Shown here: in pieces, positions 1 through 5,116 of the stretch | How the letters are laid out: each line of letters opens with the position of its first letter | Position numbering within the stretch: the stretch's first letter is position 1 | Assembly (NCBI GenBank): GCA_005878415.1 | Contig: VBMM01000209.1 | Location: forward strand, 1-7,142 | From: Methanobacteriota archaeon | Lineage (GTDB): Archaea > Thermoplasmatota > Thermoplasmata > RBG-16-68-12 | Direction: 5' to 3' | Length of the DNA stretch: 7,142 nt | The notes under the pieces: model-generated | What the model was told of the DNA's origin: nothing | What the model saw: the letters and a program-made list of their open reading frames with translations, nothing else | Databases searched by the model: none | Position numbers and translations under genes: made by a program

Positions 1-1
1 C

Positions 2-829
2 ACGATCCTCCTCGATCCGAGCGTCCGTCTCGGTCCGTACCGCTACGATCTCCCGCCGCATCCGACCGAAGAAGCCCGGGAGAAAGAACTCTGGCAGAGG
101 ATTCGGCAGGCCGCGAGGCGCGCGGACGTCCTCACGGTCTCGCACTATCACTTCGATCATCACAACCCCGACGCGCCGTCGATCTACCGCAACAAGATCG
201 CGTTCCTGAAGGACGGCAAGTTCCATATCAACCGCAGCCAACGCGAGCGAGCCGGCGCGTTCGTCCGGAAGCTGAAGACGTACCCGAAGGAAATCCAAGT
301 CGCGGACGGCCACCAGATCGACCTCGGCGGAACGGAGCTCCTGTTCTCCCCCGCGGTTCCGCACGGATACAGCGACGAGCTCGGGTACGTGGTGATGGCG
401 CGGATCTCTCACGGCAACGAAGTGTTCGTCCACACCGCGGACGTGCTCGGTCCACCCCTGAAGGAGCACCTGGCGTTCCTCGTCGACGCGCAGCCGACCG
501 TGTTGTACGTCGACGGCCCGATGACGCACATGCCGGAGAATTATCCGGACGTGCACACGAAGCGTTCGCTCTCCCACTTGAATCGGATCCTCCGGACGAC
601 GAACATCCGGACGCTGATCCTGGACCACCATATCCTCCGCGACCGGGACTGGCGGTCACGCATGGCGTCCGTCTTCACGGTGGGCGAGGAGCATGACGTC
701 AACGTGCTGACCGCCGCGGAGTTCCGCGGGGACCGTGTCGATCAGCTCGAGGCGAATCGCGACCGCTTGTACGGCATCGAGTCTCCGAGCCCGAAAGGAA
801 TAAGTGGAGCCGACCCATCGGAGGGATGA
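2..829 (+). CDS. UPF0282 family metallo-beta-lactamase-fold protein, N-terminus cut by the window edge
   Basis: The frame is open from the first bases and ends at TGA 827-829, giving 275 residues. UPF0282 proteins are usually about 300 residues, so some 25 N-terminal residues probably lie outside the window. Near the start, an ILLDPSVRLGP stretch and LPPHP match the family's conserved N-terminal block. The metal-binding motif SHYHFDHH (HxHxDH) follows at 140-163. Further candidate metal ligands are PHG near 359, HTADVLGP near 430 and LDHHILRD near 622. The family belongs to the archaeal branch of the metallo-beta-lactamase superfamily, and a cytoplasmic metal-dependent hydrolase is the usual inference; no substrate is established. 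The stop codon lies inside the ribosome-binding region of the next gene, so the two are probably cotranscribed and translationally coupled. Family assignment is strong; function is unknown. Confidence 0.9.
   Translation, partial: TILLDPSVRLGPYRYDLPPHPTEEAREKELWQRIRQAARRADVLTVSHYHFDHHNPDAPSIYRNKIAFLKDGKFHINRSQRERAGAFVRKLKTYPKEIQVADGHQIDLGGTELLFSPAVPHGYSDELGYVVMARISHGNEVFVHTADVLGPPLKEHLAFLVDAQPTVLYVDGPMTHMPENYPDVHTKRSLSHLNRILRTTNIRTLILDHHILRDRDWRSRMASVFTVGEEHDVNVLTAAEFRGDRVDQLEANRDRLYGIESPSPKGISGADPSEG
820..825 (+). promoter_or_regulatory. Shine-Dalgarno GGAGGG for the zinc microprotein
   Basis: GGAGGG ends 5 nt before ATG 831 and overlaps the end of the UPF0282 gene, whose TGA is at 827-829. 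It decides the start: an upstream in-frame GTG at 804 has no such site. It is the clearest Shine-Dalgarno sequence I see in the window; most other starts look leaderless or coupled. Confidence 0.7.
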
Positions 830-830
830 G

Positions 831-1022
831 ATGGCGAAGGAGCACCACTGCCCGAACGACGGCGCCCAGCCGTGCAACGCGGCCGGGAGCATCATCCACG
901 TGTGCCCGCTCTGCTACGCGCGTTGGGAGGAAGTCATCCCCGAAGACAAGCCGATCGCCGCGCGGCCGCCCGCCCCGAAACCCGCTCCTCCCGCCGCGGC
1001 CGCCCCCGCCCCGTCCGCGTGA
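831..1022 (+). CDS. Small four-cysteine zinc-type microprotein with Pro/Ala-rich tail
   Basis: This 63-residue protein starts at ATG 831, 1 nt after the upstream stop, behind a good Shine-Dalgarno. The N-terminal 35 residues carry Cys7, Cys15, Cys25 and Cys28, with CPLC as the second knuckle and His5, His6 and His23 nearby. This suggests a single zinc-binding site of zinc-ribbon type, although the first pair is widely spaced (C-x7-C) and therefore atypical. Residues 41-63 are almost entirely Pro, Ala, Lys and Ser, a low-complexity and probably disordered tail. No membrane segment is seen. It sits between UPF0282 and nreA, with 2 nt to the nreA start, so it is an operon member, possibly an accessory to DNA repair or nucleic-acid binding. 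That role is inferred from position only. I do not recognise a named family. Confidence 0.75.
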   Translation: MAKEHHCPNDGAQPCNAAGSIIHVCPLCYARWEEVIPEDKPIAARPPAPKPAPPAAAAPAPSA

Positions 1023-1024
1023 CC

Positions 1025-2302
1025 ATGACCCCGTCGTCCTCCCCTGGATTTCCCCGCGGGGAGGACGGCATCCGGGATACCCTCGCCGAAGTGCGGCGGG
1101 AGGTCGCGTGCGGCGTTTGCCAAGGGGACATCAAGCGGTGCCGCCTCGCGATCTGTCCGTACCTCGACCGGGTCCGTCGATGGTTCGAAGGCCGCCGGGA
1201 TTTGCAGACGACGAACCTCTTCGGCGCGTCGCCGCCGAGCGCGTTCGTCGGCTCGTGGGGCTACCCGAAGGTCCTGGTGGGGCCGCTCGTCCCTCCCGTT
1301 CGGGACGAGGACACCTCGATCCTCGACGCCTCGGAATCGTGGCTCGCGTACGACCTCGCGGAGATCCTCCGGTTCCGCTTGTCGCTCGTCCGCGGCAAGG
1401 CGCCCCGGCGCGTCGCCGAGGCCCGAGAGCCGGATTCAATCCTCTCGACCGTGCAGGAGGGCGCGATGGCCTCGAAGCCGATCGACACGGAGATGTGGTT
1501 CACGAAGAAGCCGTCCCTCGTGAGCCCGTTCTCCGCCCGCGCACCGCCGAGCGGGCCGAGCGCGGACATCGCGAAGGTCGACCTCGCCTCGAACCCATCC
1601 GTGCCGCGGCGGGTGGACGACCTCGTCTCCGATACGGACGTCCGCGCCGGCGAAGCGGTCGCGGACCTGTACGATCACGGCATCACGCAGAGCCAGATCA
1701 CGCGGATCTTCTCCGTCGGCCTCCTGGGCACGAAGGAACGCCGCCGGCTCGTGCCGACCGAATGGTCGATCACGGCCGTGGACGACATCCTCGCGAAGGC
1801 GCTCATCGACGAGGTCCGGTCGCATCCCTGGATCGACGAGTACGAGGTGTACAGTGCGAGTGGCCTCGCGAACAACGTCGCGGTCCTCCTGTTCCCGCAG
1901 GCGTTCATGTTCGAGGGCCTCGAAGCGTGGAACCTCGCCGCCGACCCCACGCCCGCCCACGACCACGAGTTCGCGGGAGGTCGCACGACGTACCCGGACC
2001 GGATCGCGGGCGCGTATCACGCGACCCGCCTCCCCGTCTTGGAGCACCTCGCCGCGCGCCGACGTCAGGCCGGTGCGATCGTGTTCATGGAGGTCTACGA
2101 GGACTGGATCCCGCTCGGCGTCTGGCGGTACCGCGAGCTCGCGCGGGCGGCCCTCGCGAAGAAGGCGATTCGGTTCTCGGGCCTGTCCGAGGCGGAAGGC
2201 GAGCTCTCCGGGAGGCTGCGGCTGCGCCTCGAGAACTGGTGGCGGGCGAGCGCGCTCCGGGCGTACCTTCGGACGCAGCGACGCATCACGGCGTACGCGT
2301 AG
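1025..2302 (+). CDS. nreA: DNA repair protein NreA (archaeal Nre family)
   Basis: The protein has 425 residues, a normal length for Nre. The start ATG 1025 lies 2 nt after the preceding stop, implying coupling; no Shine-Dalgarno is visible, and the frame is open further upstream but overlaps the zinc-protein gene. Residues 29-44 form a C-x2-C-x6-C-x4-C zinc finger. The Nre N-terminal signature follows at about 67-91 (SPPSAFVGSWGYPKV, then VGPLVPP). The C-terminal Nre domain shows NNVAVLLFPQ, GRTTYPDRIAGAY and EVYEDWIPLGVWRYRE. The last eight residues, QRRITAYA, resemble a PCNA-interacting peptide (Q-x2-hydrophobic-x2-aromatic), but the final aromatic position is Ala. In Haloferax, NreA acts with PCNA and UvrABC in repair of mitomycin C damage; the same role here is inferred by homology. 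Residues 150-200 look like a variable linker. Confidence 0.92.
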   Translation: MTPSSSPGFPRGEDGIRDTLAEVRREVACGVCQGDIKRCRLAICPYLDRVRRWFEGRRDLQTTNLFGASPPSAFVGSWGYPKVLVGPLVPPVRDEDTSILDASESWLAYDLAEILRFRLSLVRGKAPRRVAEAREPDSILSTVQEGAMASKPIDTEMWFTKKPSLVSPFSARAPPSGPSADIAKVDLASNPSVPRRVDDLVSDTDVRAGEAVADLYDHGITQSQITRIFSVGLLGTKERRRLVPTEWSITAVDDILAKALIDEVRSHPWIDEYEVYSASGLANNVAVLLFPQAFMFEGLEAWNLAADPTPAHDHEFAGGRTTYPDRIAGAYHATRLPVLEHLAARRRQAGAIVFMEVYEDWIPLGVWRYRELARAALAKKAIRFSGLSEAEGELSGRLRLRLENWWRASALRAYLRTQRRITAYA

Positions 2303-2334
2303 GGCCATGGCGATCCCGCGGGCTCGGTCCGGAA

Positions 2335-2356
2335 TCTACCTCTGAACAGAGGTAGA
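2335..2356. repeat. 22-bp near-perfect palindrome in the intergenic region after nreA
   Basis: Arms TCTACCTCTG (2335-2344) and CAGAGGTAGA (2347-2356) are perfectly complementary around a 2-nt AA centre. The site lies 33 nt after the nreA stop and about 120 nt before the next start, in the 177-nt non-coding stretch 2303-2479. Its form fits a dimeric regulator's operator. As RNA it could fold into a 9-bp stem with a GAAC loop, but no T-run follows, so a classical terminator is less likely. Otherwise I see only a GC-rich stretch and a TATA-like element in this gap. Confidence 0.6.
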
Positions 2357-2448
2357 ACTGCGGCGGGCGGGCCGGACCCTCCCACGGCCTGCGGAGTGCA
2401 CTCGAGCCGACGAGGCCAAGGGAATTCCCGTCCCGTTCGGGGCGATGT

Positions 2449-2458
2449 CTTCAATACC
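2449..2458 (+). promoter_or_regulatory. Candidate TATA element for the charged helical protein gene
   Basis: CTTCAATACC is a local AT-rich island in GC-rich DNA. Its centre lies about 26 nt before GTG 2480/2483, the spacing expected for a leaderless archaeal transcript. The match to a TATA box is weak; the spacing is the main support. Confidence 0.4.
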
Positions 2459-2479
2459 TCGGAGGGCCCTCGGAAGGTC

Positions 2480-2794
2480 GTGGTGAACCCGCGCCGTCGC
2501 TCCGGCCGTCGGGATCCGAATGCGCTCGACGTGCTCGCCTTGGCGGAGGCGAAGAGAGCGCTGGACCGCCACCGGGAATCCCTTGACGGCGCGCGACGGG
2601 CCCGCGACGGCACGATCGAACGGGCCCGCGATTCCCTCCGGACGTACAAGTCGCCCCTCGTCGAGGCCGTCGACGGCCGACGCAAAGGTCTTGAGTTCGA
2701 GATGAAGGCGGTCGACCGCTTCGATGCGCCGCTCAAGGCCGCGAAGGCGCAGACCCGACGACGGCACTCCGCCGGACCCTCAAAGGATATCTAG
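2480..2794 (+). CDS. Small charged helical protein with an AKR-HR motif, unknown function
   Basis: Starting at GTG 2480 (or the adjacent GTG 2483) the product is 104 residues; a GTG at 2396 would add 28 residues that look non-coding in composition. The TATA-like element about 26 nt upstream supports the shorter, leaderless start. The protein has no membrane segment or signal peptide and is rich in Arg, Lys, Asp and Glu. It is probably a long helix or helical hairpin over residues 15-90, after an Arg-rich N-terminus. Residues 11-38 carry a motif D-P-x3-D-x2-AL-x2-AKR-x-L-x2-HR-x2-L, which also occurs in the product of 3257-3553. The basic tail ends near TRRRHS. I do not recognise the family. 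Codon use is GC-rich at third positions, which supports real coding. Confidence 0.65.
   Translation: MVNPRRRSGRRDPNALDVLALAEAKRALDRHRESLDGARRARDGTIERARDSLRTYKSPLVEAVDGRRKGLEFEMKAVDRFDAPLKAAKAQTRRRHSAGPSKDI
2785..2793 (+). promoter_or_regulatory. TATA-like element for the 2813 membrane protein gene
   Basis: GGATATCTA, preceded by CAAA as a possible BRE-like purine stretch, overlaps the stop codon of the preceding gene. It is centred about 24 nt before ATG 2813. This fits a leaderless transcript starting at or near that ATG, and no Shine-Dalgarno is present. Direct copies of GCCGGACCC flank it on both sides. Confidence 0.5.
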
Positions 2795-2812
2795 CCGCCG
2801 GACCCATGGACT

Positions 2813-3193
2813 ATGGGGCCCAGGGGGAGCACCGCGTCGATCGAGCAAGACGTCCTGCAAGTCCACGCCCGGCTCGGGCAACTCCGCTCCTACATCCGGT
2901 GGACCGCGCCGCTCTACGTGTTGTTCCTTGCGGCCGGCCTCGTCGCCGCGCAATTCGTGTTCCAGTCGAGCCTCGCCGTCCTCGCGGGCCTCCTCGCGGT
3001 CTTCGGCACCATGGACGCGGCGCTCCTGTCGCGCATCCGTCAGCTCGAGTCGTCCGAGATCCGGAACGACGCGGAGCTGCGGACGACCCGCGCGCAGATC
3101 GAACGCCTGGCGGGGCAGGTCCTCGCGGCGGGCGCGGGCCTCGGCGTGGCGTTGTGTCTTCGTCTCGCACGCCTCGCATGTGCGATAGTTTGA
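2813..3193 (+). CDS. Small membrane protein with two central TM helices and a coiled-coil, unknown function
   Basis: The product is 126 residues and starts at the first ATG after the upstream stop. After a soluble helix (10-29), residues 31-46 and 54-72 form two hydrophobic helices separated by a short turn. Residues 74-102 form a charged, probably coiled-coil helix (RIRQLESSEIRNDAEL and on). The last 24 residues are hydrophobic with two cysteines and may be a third membrane helix or an amphipathic tail. No catalytic motif is visible. It sits between two small genes that share a motif, and all three may act together at the membrane; this is inference. The family is not recognised. An ATG at 2806 opens another frame whose Arg/Pro-rich product looks like a shadow. 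Confidence 0.7.
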   Translation: MGPRGSTASIEQDVLQVHARLGQLRSYIRWTAPLYVLFLAAGLVAAQFVFQSSLAVLAGLLAVFGTMDAALLSRIRQLESSEIRNDAELRTTRAQIERLAGQVLAAGAGLGVALCLRLARLACAIV

Positions 3194-3201
3194 ACCGGAC
3201 C

Positions 3202-3210
3202 TTTTTATAG
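3202..3210 (+). promoter_or_regulatory. TTTTTATAG: TATA box or T-rich termination signal
   Basis: A T5 run followed by ATA stands out in GC-rich surroundings, 9 nt after the stop of the 2813 gene and 47 nt before GTG 3257. As a TATA box it would place transcription start near 3232 and give a leader of about 25 nt for the 3257 gene. As a T-run it could instead terminate the upstream transcript, since archaeal polymerase often stops at oligo-T. Both roles are possible at once. Confidence 0.5.
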
Positions 3211-3225
3211 AACCCGGGAAAGAGA

Positions 3226-3232
3226 GGATATT
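3226..3232 (+). promoter_or_regulatory. Alternative TATA-like element for the 3257 gene
   Basis: GGATATT, preceded by purines (AAAGAGA), is centred about 27 nt before GTG 3257, fitting leaderless transcription. The GGATAT core is the same as the one before ATG 2813. It competes with the stronger-looking TTTTTATAG further upstream. Confidence 0.35.
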
Positions 3233-3256
3233 GTCCCTCGACGGACGCGTGATACC

Positions 3257-3553
3257 GTGGACCTCCTGTGGCTCGTGATTCCCGCCGCGATCGCAATCTT
3301 CGTCCTCCGGACGATCGTGATGGCGCGGAGTCTGAAGGCGGCGGCCGCCAACCCGACCCTCGCCGATGCACGTGCGCTCCGCGCGGCGAAGCGGAGCCTG
3401 AAGGCCCACCGCGATCGGCTGAACGAGGCGGTCGCCCAACCGAAGGGGCACCTCGATGCCGCGAAGCGGCTCGCAACCGTCCCGAAGCTTCACGGCGTTC
3501 GATCGACCAGGACGTCGCATCCGGACGAATCCGCGGTCCAGCCGCCGACGTGA
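3257..3553 (+). CDS. Small one-TM protein with an AKR-HR helical motif, unknown function
   Basis: This 98-residue protein starts at GTG 3257; no in-frame start lies closer to the promoter elements. Residues 3-22 form one N-terminal membrane helix, followed at once by Arg and Lys, so the rest probably faces the cytoplasm by the positive-inside rule. Residues 31-58 carry N-P-x3-D-x2-AL-x2-AKR-x-L-x2-HR-x2-L, aligned without gaps to residues 11-38 of the 2480-2794 product with 12 of 28 identities. The C-terminal 25 residues are polar and probably disordered. No Shine-Dalgarno is seen. The two related proteins, one soluble and one anchored, flank the 126-residue membrane protein, which suggests a common process. 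The function is unknown. Confidence 0.7.
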   Translation: MDLLWLVIPAAIAIFVLRTIVMARSLKAAAANPTLADARALRAAKRSLKAHRDRLNEAVAQPKGHLDAAKRLATVPKLHGVRSTRTSHPDESAVQPPT

Positions 3554-3590
3554 GACGACGGCAAGCTTCTTGACATCCGCATCGTCTCGC
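3550..3590 (+). repeat. Potential hairpin just before the CYTH gene start
   Basis: GAGACGA (3552-3558) pairs with TCGTCTC (3582-3588) and extends outward by one G-U and one G-C pair. Inside the loop, CAAG (3562-3565) pairs with CTTG (3569-3572). The structure spans the stop of the preceding gene and ends 5 nt before GTG 3596. It could end transcription or hide the start in a readthrough mRNA. No T-run follows. Confidence 0.35.
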
Positions 3591-3595
3591 CCTGC

Positions 3596-4126
3596 GTGGA
3601 CGCGGGCTCGAAGCACCTCGTCGAACTCAAGGCGAGGTACGAGGATCTCGGCAAGGCACGGGCCCTCCTGGCCGGCGCGGAGCGCATCGGGACCTTCCGC
3701 CAGGTGGACACGTACTTCTCCGTCGGCGATCGCCGGCTGAAACTTCGCTCCGTCGCCGGCGCGACCGAGGGCCAACTCATCTACTACGAACGCCCCGACG
3801 TCGGCGGCGTGAAGGAGAGCCGCGTGCTGCTCGCCTCGATCCCGGATGCCGCGACGGTCCGTGAGATCCTGACCCGCGTCTTCCCCGTGAAGGCGGAGGT
3901 CCGCAAGACCCGCGAGATCTTCCGATTCCAGGGCGTCCAGGTCCACCTCGACACGGTCGAGGGGCTGGGGAGGTTCGTCGAGTTCGAGAAGATCCTGGCG
4001 GAGGAATCGGAACGCGAGGCGGGCGTCAATCAGCTCGAGACCTTGCGACGGTACTTGCAGATCGCGGACGAAGACCTCATGTCGTCCTCGTACAGCGACT
4101 TCTTCGAACCGGCCTCGACGGCGTAA
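3596..4126 (+). CDS. CYTH-domain protein (class IV adenylate cyclase / ThTPase-like)
   Basis: The protein has 176 residues, typical for a single CYTH domain. The frame is open from 3554, and GTG 3596 is the only sensible start, placed just before the first strand. CYTH enzymes form a beta tunnel that binds triphosphates with divalent metals. Visible family blocks are VELKAR (9-14), QVDTYFSVGDRRLKLRS (36-52), IYYERPD (62-68), VRKTREIF (102-109), HLDTVEGLGRFVEFE (117-131) and SYSDFF (165-170). Glu10 and Lys12 keep the second half of the ExExK motif, but Leu8 replaces the first Glu; close relatives often show this same variant from what I recall. Whether it makes cAMP, hydrolyses thiamine triphosphate or acts on polyphosphate cannot be told from sequence. 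It converges on the MgtC-like gene with 2 bp between the stops. Confidence 0.85.
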   Translation: MDAGSKHLVELKARYEDLGKARALLAGAERIGTFRQVDTYFSVGDRRLKLRSVAGATEGQLIYYERPDVGGVKESRVLLASIPDAATVREILTRVFPVKAEVRKTREIFRFQGVQVHLDTVEGLGRFVEFEKILAEESEREAGVNQLETLRRYLQIADEDLMSSSYSDFFEPASTA

Positions 4127-4128
4127 GG

Positions 4129-4758
4129 CTACTCGAGCTCGAACGAGCGCACCTTGTCGTTCGACCGCAGCGACTCGAGGAGGCTCGCGACGGCCGCCGG
4201 TCGGATCCGGACTTCCGCGGTGACGTTCACCCGGTGGGCCTCCTTGTCCACGTGGACCCGCTCGAAGTGCGTGAGCCCGGCGGGCAGAAGCGCGTCGAGC
4301 TCCTCCGGGGTCACGGGGTTCGCCACGGTCACCCGGACGACCTTGGCGTGGGAGCCGAACCCTTTGCCCTCGAGGACCCGGTCCGTTACGACGACGGCCC
4401 AGACGATTCCGTAATCCACGGCGACGAGGAGGTACAGCCCCGCGCCCGCCGCGACGCCGAGGGCCGCCATGGCCCAGACGAGCGCCGCGGTCGTGAATCC
4501 GAAGACCCGGTCGTTGCTCCGGATCAGGGCGCCGGCACCGAGGAATCCGATGCCCGTGATGACGCCGCCGAGGAGCGGCAGCGGGTTCTCCTCTTCGATC
4601 GTGATCGCGAGGAGGGTCAGGGTCGCGGCGCCGGTCGACACGAAGATGAACGTACCGAACCCGACCGGCTTCCGGCGCACCTGCCGCTCGAGGCCGACCG
4701 CGAACGCGAGCGCGAAGACGAGCAGGAGCCGGAGAACGGCCTCCGTGGAGTCAATCAT
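4129..4758 (-). CDS. MgtC/SapB family membrane protein
   Basis: The product is 209 residues from ATG 4758. A TTG 45 nt further upstream would add 15 residues of non-membrane character and lies upstream of the likely transcription start, so the ATG is preferred. Four or five membrane helices span residues 5-125. Family blocks are GLERQVRRKPVGFGTFIFV with Ser-Thr-Gly-Ala after it, GGVITGIGFLGAGALIR and GFTTAALVWAMAALGVAAG. Residues 135-209 form a soluble alpha/beta tail resembling the ACT-like C-terminal domain of MgtC proteins. MgtC in enterobacteria is linked to Mg-limited growth and modulates the F-type ATP synthase; archaeal members are mostly uncharacterised, so ion or membrane homeostasis is only an inference. 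It appears monocistronic, with its own promoter near 4816-4831. Confidence 0.9.
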   Translation of the reverse strand: MIDSTEAVLRLLLVFALAFAVGLERQVRRKPVGFGTFIFVSTGAATLTLLAITIEEENPLPLLGGVITGIGFLGAGALIRSNDRVFGFTTAALVWAMAALGVAAGAGLYLLVAVDYGIVWAVVVTDRVLEGKGFGSHAKVVRVTVANPVTPEELDALLPAGLTHFERVHVDKEAHRVNVTAEVRIRPAAVASLLESLRSNDKVRSFELE

Positions 4759-4815
4759 GCGTCCCCGAGCTCGTCCCGAAGGAGCATCCCATCGAGGCGT
4801 CAAGGGAGACGGGCC

Positions 4816-4831
4816 TATTTGTTGTTTTTCT
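4816..4831 (-). promoter_or_regulatory. Candidate promoter of the MgtC-like gene
   Basis: On the minus strand, AGAAAAAC (a BRE-like purine stretch) runs into AACAAATAG (TATA-like). This is the most AT-rich point of the 128-nt gap between the radical SAM tail and this gene. Transcription would begin near 4793, leaving a leader of about 35 nt before ATG 4758. On the plus strand the same bases are a T-run, but no plus-strand gene ends here. Confidence 0.45.
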
Positions 4832-4886
4832 CAAGACGGCAGGACCTGACGGACAACGATGTCACGTGGGCCGTGGCGCATCCGGC

Positions 4887-5114
4887 TCAAGGCCGAATCG
4901 TCGGCGGATCGATCGTCGGCAGCTGCACGAGCCCGTCGTCCAGGTCGAGGCCTCTCATCGCGCTCTCTTGGAGAATCTGCGCGTGGATCATGTTGCGGGG
5001 GTCCTTCGACACAAGGGCAGGCGCCGCGAAGGTCGGTTGTTTCCCGCCATTCAGCAGGTCACGGTAGTACGGCATCCACGCGGACAGCAACTCGCGCGGG
5101 TTCACGAAGCTCTG
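4887..5114 (-). pseudogene. Out-of-frame C-terminal tail of the radical SAM gene
   Basis: Directly after the radical SAM stop, a different frame carries 75 codons beginning QSFVNPRELLSAWMPYYRDL and ending at TGA 4887-4889. Codon use is GC-rich at third positions and the peptide looks natural, with FVNPRELLSAWMPYYRDLL as an amphipathic helical segment and a Pro-rich end. It contains no cysteine. Its frame has no strong start of its own; GTG 5105 would give 72 residues and no Shine-Dalgarno or TATA precedes it. The best reading is the detached end of the radical SAM protein, separated by a frameshift and probably a deletion. A small independent gene coupled to the upstream stop is the alternative. 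Confidence 0.6.
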
Positions 5115-5116
5115 CG

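Noticed and set aside
1436..2308. Minus-strand open frame of 290 codons opposite nreA
   Set aside because: Composition is Arg/Glu/Val-rich without recognisable blocks; it mirrors the nreA codon pattern.
2315..2322. CCCGCGGG palindrome after nreA
   Set aside because: An all-GC 8-mer palindrome is expected by chance in DNA this GC-rich.
826..2355. Long plus-strand open frame (509 codons) over nreA
   Set aside because: The translation is Arg/Pro/Gly-rich with no domain, and it overlaps nreA, which has clear Nre motifs in another frame. It is a shadow of GC-rich coding.
2396..2479. Longer start (GTG 2396) for the charged helical protein
   Set aside because: The extra residues lack the helical, charged character of the rest, and the TATA-like element at 2449-2458 would fall inside the coding region.
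2780..3946. Minus-strand open frame of 388 codons across the small genes and CYTH gene
   Set aside because: It spans several plus-strand genes and their promoters, has an Arg/Asp/Glu-rich composition and no motif.
4897..4921. Direct repeat ATCGTCGGC
   Set aside because: It encodes the repeated PTI of the radical SAM tail (PTIDPPTI), so it is explained by coding.
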